A DNA stretch of 8,888 nucleotides. It comes from Bacteroidales bacterium. GTDB lineage: Bacteria; Bacteroidota; Bacteroidia; Bacteroidales; JAAUTT01. A model generated the notes under the pieces. The model was not told the origin of the DNA. It saw only the letters and a program-made list of their open reading frames with translations, and ran no database searches. The stretch spans positions 1 through 8,888 of the forward strand of contig JANXXY010000381.1 in the NCBI GenBank assembly GCA_025350365.1. The letters are read 5' to 3'. Positions 1-5,977 of this stretch are shown in pieces. The stretch's first letter is position 1; the number at the start of each line of letters is the position of its first letter. A program made the translations under genes and the position numbers.

Positions 1-124
1 CCTTTATGATGTAAATTCAGCATCATAAACAATTCAAAAAATAATCATAAATGATTGCTGCACTATCGAACCATCTTACTTTAACAAGAAACCAGGTTAC
101 CTGACTGGAACAAAATTCATTGGT
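1..124. other. Leader region upstream of the DUF72 gene, with small inverted repeats
   Basis: No gene is seen here. Three short perfect inverted repeats are visible: TTTATGATG (3-11) with CATCATAAA (21-29), a 9-bp stem with a 9-base loop; AATCA (43-47) with TGATT (52-56); and CAGGT (93-97) with ACCTG (99-103), an 11-base odd palindrome about 21 bases before the start codon. The first lacks a following T-run, so it is not a convincing terminator. The third could be an operator, but short palindromes are common in AT-rich DNA. I found no match to the Bacteroidota TAnnTTTG promoter element, so the promoter of the NHEJ genes may lie upstream of the window or be of another type. Confidence 0.3.
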
Positions 125-895
125 ATGAAAAATTTACAAACTGATACATTTTATTCCGGGCTTAGCGGATTGCAATTGCATATTCCAAAATACTTATATC
201 CCCCGCCATTTGAAAACACAAGCAGATTAACCTATTATTCATCATTCTTTAATAGCATTGAGTTTAATAGTACGTTTTATAAAATTCCGCAAGCTGCAAC
301 AGTTACTAAATGGGCCGCCTCTGTTTCTGAAAAATTCAGGTTCACTTTTAAATTATGGAAAGGAATAACACACAATAAAGGTTTAAATTTTAATAAAGAG
401 GATGTGTCTGCTTTTTTTAAATCCATCAATTCTGTAAAGGAAAAAAAAGGATGTTTGCTCATTCAGTTTCCCCCAAGTTTGTGTATAGAATACATTGCTC
501 AATTAGACAAACTTTTAGGTTGCATTAAAAAAATAAATACTGCACAAGACTGGAAGGTTGCAATAGAGTTTCGTAATAAATCATGGTATCATGAGAATGT
601 TTACGACTTATTAAATTTTAATAAAGCCGCAATTGTCATACAAGACATACCAAAGTCTGCCACACCGTTTTTAAATCATAAATCTGATTTTATGTATATC
701 AGGTTTCATGGCCCCACAGGAAATTACCGTGATAGCTATTCAGATGATTTTTTAAATGAATATGCAACCTACCTTAATGAATGGATGGAAGAAGGTAAAA
801 CTGTACATGTGTATTTTAACAATACAATGGGTGACGCCTTAAAAAATTTAAAAACTTTGAACGGTATGCTTCATGATAAAATAAGTATGACATAG
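125..895 (+). CDS. DUF72 (YecE-like) family protein
   Basis: This 256-residue protein has the normal DUF72/YecE length. Visible family landmarks are FNSIEFNSTFY (residues 42-52), FKLWKGITH (75-83), QFPPSL (114-119), AIEFRNKSWY (146-155), YIRFHGP (191-197) and VHVYFNNT..GDA (227-238). The family is thought to adopt a TIM-barrel-like fold, and its conserved acidic and aromatic residues suggest an enzyme, but no reaction is established to my knowledge. There is no signal peptide or membrane segment, so it is probably cytoplasmic. The chosen ATG places the family's N-terminal strand (FYSGLSG) at residues 9-15, as expected. The ligD start lies only 18 bases after the stop, so co-transcription is likely. 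This points to a link with DNA repair, which is inference from position only. Confidence 0.88.
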   Translation: MKNLQTDTFYSGLSGLQLHIPKYLYPPPFENTSRLTYYSSFFNSIEFNSTFYKIPQAATVTKWAASVSEKFRFTFKLWKGITHNKGLNFNKEDVSAFFKSINSVKEKKGCLLIQFPPSLCIEYIAQLDKLLGCIKKINTAQDWKVAIEFRNKSWYHENVYDLLNFNKAAIVIQDIPKSATPFLNHKSDFMYIRFHGPTGNYRDSYSDDFLNEYATYLNEWMEEGKTVHVYFNNTMGDALKNLKTLNGMLHDKISMT

Positions 896-913
896 AATTT
901 AAACACTGTAATC

Positions 914-3616
914 ATGGCACTTACAAAATATAAAGAAAAACGAAATTTTAAAGAAAGCCCGGAACCCACGGGTGGTAGCCCTGATAGTGATAAACTTCGG
1001 TTTGTAATTCAGAAACATGACGCTTCGCATTTGCATTATGATTTTCGTTTGGAAATGGAAGGAGTGCTGAAAAGTTGGGCAGTACCTAAAGGTCCATCTA
1101 CAGACCCTGATGTAAAGCGACTTGCCATGATGGTGGAGGACCATCCTTACGATTACAGGAATTTTGAAGGCATCATTCCAAATGGTTATGGTGCCGGTAC
1201 GGTTATCGTTTGGGATGAAGGTTTTTATGAGCTCGCTGATGCTAATGGGAAAGATAAAAAAACGCAGGATAAAGAATTACGCAATGGAATTAATTCAGGG
1301 AAGCTTCATATTGAGTTACATGGTAAAAAACTGAAAGGTGAGTTTGCACTGGTAAAAACTCACAACAGAGCGGAGAATGCCTGGCTATTGTTTAAAGTAA
1401 AAGATAAATATGTTTCCACCGAAGATATAACGTTGAATGACAAATCTGTTATCTCTAAAAAAACATTAGCACAAGTAGAAAAAACCACAACTAATTTTTA
1501 CGGGGCAAACCGGGTAAAAGAATCATCGGTAAAAAGCAAAAAGGAAACTTCGCTCAACACACGCAGTGATATAAAAGCTGCTTCTGCAAAGAATAAAAAA
1601 GAAAAGGAAGAAAAAACTTTAAAGGATAAAATTTTTACTGAAGGAAAACGCACCGAGTTTCCTTCAAAATTATCGCCAATGCTTGCTACCATGGTTGATA
1701 AACCTTTTGATAAAGAAGGTTGGCAATTTGAAATTAAATGGGATGGATACCGAACTATTGCGTTTTGCGATAAAACTAAAGTAGAATTAAGATCTCGCAA
1801 CGATAAATCGTTTAACGAAAAGTTCTATTCTGTTTACAAAGCAGTTCAGGATTGGAATATAAATGCCGTGGTAGATGGAGAAGTGGTAATGTTGGATGAA
1901 AACGGCAAATCAAATTTTGGTGCATTGCAAAACTGGAGAAGCGAAGCTGATGGAGAAATATATTTTTATGTGTTTGATGTTATGTGGCTGAATGGAAACG
2001 ACCTGATGCAAATCCCTTTATCCGAAAGAAGAAATATTTTAAAACAAATCATTCCTGAAAATAACAACATTCGATTTAGTGAAAATTTTGAGGTAAGCGG
2101 AATAGAATTTTTTGAAACCGCAAAGAAGATGGGGTTGGAAGGAATTATGGCAAAAAAATCTAACAGCACTTATTCACCCGGAAATCGTTCGAAAGAATGG
2201 TTAAAAATAAAAGCCAATAAAAGACAGGAAATGGTAATTGGCGGTTATACTAAAAATGATGATTCATCAAAAACATTCAGCTCATTATTACTTGGCGTTT
2301 ATGAAAATGGGGAATTGATTTATACAGGCAAAGTAGGAACAGGGTTTAGCGATAACCAACAAATTGAAATGCTCAAACAATTCAAGCCATACATCATTAA
2401 CTCTCCGCCTTTTACAAAATTGCCAGATATAAATAAATCATCCCGCTTTCGCCCGAATCCTCCTCATGCAATGGCAGTATGGATGAAACCCGAACTGGTG
2501 TGCGAAGTAAGTTATACAGAAATGACAACTGATGGGATTATGCGTCATCCATCGTTTGAGGCCATGCGTATTGACAAAAATGCAAAAGATGTAACACGAG
2601 AAAAAGCATTTGACACCAAAGAAATAACATCAACAAAAAAAGATAAATCAGAAACAATATTAAAACCTGCCGGAAAGAAAGACCGCAAAACGTTTTTGAA
2701 TCCTAGCGATGAAACACAAGTTTGTGAAATAAATGGTCATGAAATAAAATTCAACCACCTGAATAAAATTTACTGGCCAGATGAAAAAATTACCAAGCGT
2801 GATATGATAAACTATTATTACCAGGTGGCGTCTTATATTCTCCCCTATTTGAAAGACAGACCGCAATCCATGAACCGGCACCCAAACGGCATTACTGGTG
2901 AAAGTTTTTATTTTAAAGATGTAACCGATACGGCTCCTGGTTGGATTGAAACCTTTAATTATAAAAGCGATGCAGATAACCGGTTAAGAAAATATTTGGT
3001 AGCTAAAGACGAAGCAAGCCTTTTATACATGGCAACATTAGGCTGTATTGAAATGAATCCCTGGCACAGCAAAGTGGAAACAGAAGATTATCCCGATTGG
3101 TGCATTATAGACTTAGACCCTGCGGAAAATACTTTTAATCAGGTTATAGAAGCAGCAAATGTGACCAAGGATATTTTGGAAAGCATGGGTGTAACTTGTT
3201 ATCCTAAAACAAGTGGTTCAACAGGCATACATGTTTACATTCCGATGGGTGCAAAATATACCTATGAACAATCGAAAGAATTTGCACGGGTAATTGCAAC
3301 GTTAGTGCAAAGAGAAATTCCTGAATATACCAGCATCGAGAGAATTGTAAAAGCCCGTAGTGGTAAAATGTACATTGACTTTTTACAAAATCGCCCGCAG
3401 GCAACAATTGCCGCACCATACTCTTTACGACCAAAATTGGGCGCAACTGTTTCTATGCCATTGCATTGGGACGAAGTAAAAAAAGGTTTAAAGATGAATG
3501 ATTTCACAATTTTTAACGCCATTGATAGAATAAAAAACGAGGGCGATATTTTCAAACCCGTCCTTGGTAAAGGAATTAATTTAGAAAAAGTAGTTAAACA
3601 ATTTAATAAACAATAA
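914..3616 (+). CDS. ligD: ATP-dependent DNA ligase D (PE-LIG-POL), NHEJ repair
   Basis: This 900-residue multifunctional NHEJ enzyme processes and seals Ku-bound double-strand breaks. Its N-terminal 3'-phosphoesterase domain (about 25-165) has the H-x5-HYDFRL metal/active-site block (H35, H41, D43, R45) and VEDHP (H77). A Lys/Ser-rich linker (about 196-245) follows. The ligase domain (about 248-560) has motif I KWDGYR with nucleotidyl-acceptor lysine K275, DGE (321-323), FYVFDVMWL (351-359), EGIMAKK (409-415) and WLKIK (429-433), then an OB-fold region. The primase-like polymerase domain (about 605-895) has the metal-binding DLD pair D733/D735, SGSTGIHVY (767-775, H773) and YIDF (D822). All catalytic residues I looked for are present. 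The domain order matches Pseudomonas-type LigD and differs from the mycobacterial POL-PE-LIG order. The reading frame is intact and about 60 residues longer than the Pseudomonas protein, the extra probably lying in linkers. Confidence 0.97.
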   Translation: MALTKYKEKRNFKESPEPTGGSPDSDKLRFVIQKHDASHLHYDFRLEMEGVLKSWAVPKGPSTDPDVKRLAMMVEDHPYDYRNFEGIIPNGYGAGTVIVWDEGFYELADANGKDKKTQDKELRNGINSGKLHIELHGKKLKGEFALVKTHNRAENAWLLFKVKDKYVSTEDITLNDKSVISKKTLAQVEKTTTNFYGANRVKESSVKSKKETSLNTRSDIKAASAKNKKEKEEKTLKDKIFTEGKRTEFPSKLSPMLATMVDKPFDKEGWQFEIKWDGYRTIAFCDKTKVELRSRNDKSFNEKFYSVYKAVQDWNINAVVDGEVVMLDENGKSNFGALQNWRSEADGEIYFYVFDVMWLNGNDLMQIPLSERRNILKQIIPENNNIRFSENFEVSGIEFFETAKKMGLEGIMAKKSNSTYSPGNRSKEWLKIKANKRQEMVIGGYTKNDDSSKTFSSLLLGVYENGELIYTGKVGTGFSDNQQIEMLKQFKPYIINSPPFTKLPDINKSSRFRPNPPHAMAVWMKPELVCEVSYTEMTTDGIMRHPSFEAMRIDKNAKDVTREKAFDTKEITSTKKDKSETILKPAGKKDRKTFLNPSDETQVCEINGHEIKFNHLNKIYWPDEKITKRDMINYYYQVASYILPYLKDRPQSMNRHPNGITGESFYFKDVTDTAPGWIETFNYKSDADNRLRKYLVAKDEASLLYMATLGCIEMNPWHSKVETEDYPDWCIIDLDPAENTFNQVIEAANVTKDILESMGVTCYPKTSGSTGIHVYIPMGAKYTYEQSKEFARVIATLVQREIPEYTSIERIVKARSGKMYIDFLQNRPQATIAAPYSLRPKLGATVSMPLHWDEVKKGLKMNDFTIFNAIDRIKNEGDIFKPVLGKGINLEKVVKQFNKQ

Positions 3617-3617
3617 C

Positions 3618-3755
3618 ATGCCATACAAAAGCGAAGCGCAACGGAAATTCTTTCACGCCAATAAAAATAAATTGGAAAAACAAGGTGTGGATGTTAATGA
3701 ATGGGATAAAGAAAGTAAAGATTTAAAGTTGCCAAAAAAGGTTAAGAAGAAATAA
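3618..3755 (+). CDS. Small basic protein (45 aa) between ligD and ku
   Basis: The ATG begins one base after the ligD stop codon, and the frame runs 45 codons to TAA. The product starts MPYKSEAQRKFFHAN, continues with LEKQGVDVNEWDKES (residues 19-33) and ends in a lysine-rich tail, LPKKVKKK. It is very basic and hydrophilic, with no signal peptide or membrane segment. The N-terminal S-x-AQR-x-F-F pattern followed by a W-(D/A)-K-E segment resembles small phage and bacterial proteins that begin K(S/A)xAQRxFF (for example DUF3008-like proteins). That resemblance is from memory and unchecked. The tight spacing and protein-like composition argue for a translated gene coupled to ligD. Its function is unknown. 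A DNA-binding or NHEJ-accessory role is only a guess from its charge and position. Confidence 0.7.
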   Translation: MPYKSEAQRKFFHANKNKLEKQGVDVNEWDKESKDLKLPKKVKKK

Positions 3756-3841
3756 TTTTTTACTGCATTCAGAAACAGGAGAATAATTTAAAATACTCAG
3801 TTTATAGAATAAAAAATTATAACATACTAAAACAAAATAGC

Positions 3842-4618
3842 ATGCGCTCAATTTGGACAGGTTCAATAAGTTTCGGGTTAATTAATATTCCGATAAAAAT
3901 ATTCTCTGCAGTTCAGGATAGTTCTCTTGATCTGGACATGCTGAACAGTAAAGACCATTCTAACATTAAATTTAAACGTGTTAATGAATCAACCGGAAAG
4001 GAAGTTGCTAATGAAAATATTGTTAAAGGATATAAGCTGGATAGTGGGTATGTAATTTTAGAGGATGAGGATTTTGAAGCAGCCGATGCTGTAAAAACCA
4101 AAACTATTGAAATTATCAATTTTGTCAATGAAAAGGAAATTGACAGCATTTATTATGAACACCCCTACTATCTCGAACCCGAAAAACCGGCTATGAAAGC
4201 GTATGCCTTGTTGCGGGATGCATTACAAATATCAGGCAAAGTAGGAGTTACAACATTTGTATTACGTAATAAGGAAGGCTTGGCAATACTAAAGCCTTAT
4301 AAAAATGTAATAGTGCTGAATCGCATACGCTTTAGCCAAGAGATAAAAGAGCCTTCTGAATTAAATCTACCGCCCGTTTCAAATACTAAAACCAAAGAAA
4401 TGGATATGGCAAATAGTTTAGTAGAGCAGCTAACCGAAAAATTCAGCATTGAAAATTACAAGGACACTTATACCGCCAAACTTTTAGAAATTATCAAGGA
4501 GAAATCCAAGGGTAAAAAAACATCCGTTCCTAAAATGAAAATAGTACACACGCAAAGTGATAATTTAATGGATATGCTTAAAGCAAGTTTAAGTTCAAAA
4601 AAAAGTAAACCAGCATAA
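3842..4618 (+). CDS. ku: Ku homodimer protein, NHEJ DNA-end binding
   Basis: This 258-residue bacterial Ku is close to the family's usual size. It is a homodimer that threads onto double-strand break ends, bridges them and recruits LigD. Family landmarks are the N-terminal RSIWTGSISFGLINIP (2-17), IKFKRVNESTGKEV (42-55), IVKGYKLDSGYVILEDEDFE (60-79), YYLEPEK (109-115), KAYALLRDAL (119-128), and the late helical segment MANSLVEQLTEKF (189-201) with YKDTYTAKLLEII (206-218). The short C-terminus (about 222-258) is rich in lysine and serine, like the basic tails that affect DNA and LigD contacts in other bacterial Ku proteins. It follows the 45-residue gene by 86 bases, in which I see no clear promoter or terminator. 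A diverged copy of its last ~82 bases lies at 8525-8606. Confidence 0.96.
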   Translation: MRSIWTGSISFGLINIPIKIFSAVQDSSLDLDMLNSKDHSNIKFKRVNESTGKEVANENIVKGYKLDSGYVILEDEDFEAADAVKTKTIEIINFVNEKEIDSIYYEHPYYLEPEKPAMKAYALLRDALQISGKVGVTTFVLRNKEGLAILKPYKNVIVLNRIRFSQEIKEPSELNLPPVSNTKTKEMDMANSLVEQLTEKFSIENYKDTYTAKLLEIIKEKSKGKKTSVPKMKIVHTQSDNLMDMLKASLSSKKSKPA

Positions 4619-4624
4619 TAAAAT
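4543..4624 (+). repeat. Direct repeat copy A (3' end of ku plus 6 bases)
   Basis: Aligned by eye without gaps, this stretch matches 8525-8606 at 75 of 82 positions. It covers the last 25 codons and the stop of ku and six bases beyond. Similarity stops abruptly after base 4624. It is in the same orientation as its partner, 3982 bases away. Confidence 0.9.
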
Positions 4625-4647
4625 GCCCGAAGTACATATCTAGTCTT

Positions 4648-4670
4648 GGGTTCGAATCCCTCTGCCCACT
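4648..4670 (+). pseudogene. tRNA gene 3'-end remnant (T-loop and acceptor 3' strand)
   Basis: The T-loop TTCGAAT (4651-4657) is flanked by GGG and CCC, followed by TC, the acceptor-strand candidate TGCCCAC (4663-4669) and a possible discriminator T (4670). No matching 5' half is present: the required GTGGGCA is not found at the expected distance upstream, where the end of ku lies instead. The outer two T-stem pairs fail (T4646/T4647 against C4662/T4661), which suggests that tRNA identity begins near 4648, inside the T-stem. A T at position 73 would fit tRNA-Gly or tRNA-Cys, but the isotype cannot be assigned safely. A terminator follows at once, as for a genuine tRNA end. The best reading is a displaced tRNA 3' end left by integration; chance similarity is a weaker alternative. 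Confidence 0.7.
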
Positions 4671-4682
4671 CACAAAATAATA

Positions 4683-4719
4683 GCCGCTTATAGAGTAAAA
4701 TCTATTTGTGGCTTTTTTT
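4683..4719 (+). terminator. Rho-independent terminator behind the tRNA remnant
   Basis: GCCGC (4683-4687) pairs with GTGGC (4708-4712) through one G-T wobble. After a two-base T/T mismatch, ATAGA (4690-4694) pairs with TCTAT (4701-4705) around a six-base loop. Seven T residues follow directly (4713-4719). It would end transcription of the original tRNA gene, and now also of the ligD-ku transcript. Confidence 0.85.
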
Positions 4720-5018
4720 CATTTACACTTAATTCAAAATCAACATAATTGTTTGGTAAATTAAAAAATATTAATAGTAACCTAGAAACAATTTGACTTT
4801 GAGATTTATCACTTCGTTGGAAATGACAATCAGCTATTTATGGTTAGTCGGTCAGTACTGAAAAAATAAAATAATTTGTTGAGACATTTATCATTATTTG
4901 GGCATTTATCTATTAATTGGCATATTTTAACCGGAAATTTCAACCATTTACCGATAATGTATGCTGAAAATTCAGACATAATTCTAATTTTGTATCTCTT
5001 ACTTATAAAACTAAACTT
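4720..5018. other. AT-rich intergenic region before the envelope gene pair
   Basis: I see no credible open reading frame or RNA gene here. Short symmetric words occur: CAGTACTG (4853-4860) and CTGAA-AA-TTCAG (4964-4975). The second lies just upstream of the promoter element and could be a regulator site, though chance is possible. The last ~35 bases form an A/T-rich leader typical of Bacteroidota. Confidence 0.4.
4985..4992 (+). promoter_or_regulatory. Bacteroidota-type -7 promoter element
   Basis: TAATTTTG fits the TAnnTTTG element used by the Bacteroidota primary sigma factor. It ends 26 bases before the ATG at 5019, which suits a short leader. No good TTTG/TTG -33 partner is seen at the usual distance, so the assignment is moderate. 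Confidence 0.5.
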
Positions 5019-5960
5019 ATGAAAAAGATTTTGTTAACATGCATTTCGGTATTGTTGGGTATAGCTGTGGTGGCACAAAGCACCGCAAACCTGAAAATGA
5101 ATTTGGAGAAAAACAAAGTGTACAGAATTAAATCTACATCGGAGAGCACGCTTTCGCAAACCGTGAATGGAATGCAGCAAACCACGAATATAAAAACCAA
5201 TTTTACCATAGCGATAAAAATGGTTGACGCTTCGGCTGATTTTCTTGTTGCTGAGGTACGTTTTGATACCCTTGTAACCAATACAAATGCAATGGGGAAA
5301 AAAGTCAATATTAACTCCGCCAGCGAAGGAAATATCAAATCAACAGAAATGGCAGACGTCATGTCCTGCATCATGAACCGGTTAAGCAAAAGTGCGCTGT
5401 TTGTAAAAATGAACTACTCGGGTAAGGTGATTGAAATTGTGAATTCGAAAATGTTGTCTGAGGTGATTCTGAAAGATACAGCTGGCATTACTGGTGAAAC
5501 TGCTTCTATTACAAAAATGCAGATAAAAAATACGGTTAGTGATAAAGCCCTACGATCAATGGTTGAAATATTTACCAACAATTTGCCAGGTAAACAGGTT
5601 GCCTCAGGCGACAAATGGGATGTTACCGCTACTATGAATTCCGGTGGAATGTCGCTTGACATAATAACCAGCTATAACCTCGACGGAATTAAAGACAATA
5701 CAGCAAAAATGACGGCAGAATCAGCTATTAAAGCATCGGAGAATGCCGAACCTTTAGTTTATGGCCCGGCCATAATTACTTATGGAGATTTAAAAGGTTC
5801 AGGCAAATCAAACATTCTAATGGATACCCACACCGGACTGTTAACTGAAAATACCTCAAAGACCCATATAACCGGTAATTTAAGTGTTAGTGTACAGGGC
5901 ATGAACTTGACAATACCCATGGAAATGGATGGAGAAACAAAATTTGTTGCGTTGCCGTAA
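5019..5960 (+). CDS. Secreted DUF6263-like protein
   Basis: This 313-residue protein has an N-terminal signal peptide (KK, then a hydrophobic stretch, residues 2-19) with probable cleavage at VVA-QS, so it should be exported to the periplasm or beyond. The cysteine at residue 8 lies too early for a lipobox. The mature part has many alternating polar/hydrophobic strands and motifs such as LEKNKVYRIKSTSES (29-43), typical of the DUF6263-like Bacteroidota proteins (LxxxKGxxYxxxxxxxx). That family assignment is from recognition, not from a search. NLPGKQVASGDKWD (187-200) and a C-terminal MEMDGETKF segment fit the same family. No catalytic motif is visible and no function is known. The downstream receptor gene starts 17 bases after the stop, so the two are probably co-transcribed from the promoter element at 4985-4992. 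Confidence 0.75.
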   Translation: MKKILLTCISVLLGIAVVAQSTANLKMNLEKNKVYRIKSTSESTLSQTVNGMQQTTNIKTNFTIAIKMVDASADFLVAEVRFDTLVTNTNAMGKKVNINSASEGNIKSTEMADVMSCIMNRLSKSALFVKMNYSGKVIEIVNSKMLSEVILKDTAGITGETASITKMQIKNTVSDKALRSMVEIFTNNLPGKQVASGDKWDVTATMNSGGMSLDIITSYNLDGIKDNTAKMTAESAIKASENAEPLVYGPAIITYGDLKGSGKSNILMDTHTGLLTENTSKTHITGNLSVSVQGMNLTIPMEMDGETKFVALP

Positions 5961-5977
5961 TTGGATAAATATATGAT

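Noticed and set aside
1498..3624. Several antisense frames of 67-120 codons within ligD
   Set aside because: They lie wholly or almost wholly opposite a gene with clear catalytic motifs, lack recognisable domains and look like shadows of its coding pattern.
4624..4641. Tiny frame MPEVHI starting just after ku
   Set aside because: It is six codons ending in TAG, overlapping the junction to the tRNA remnant; chance.
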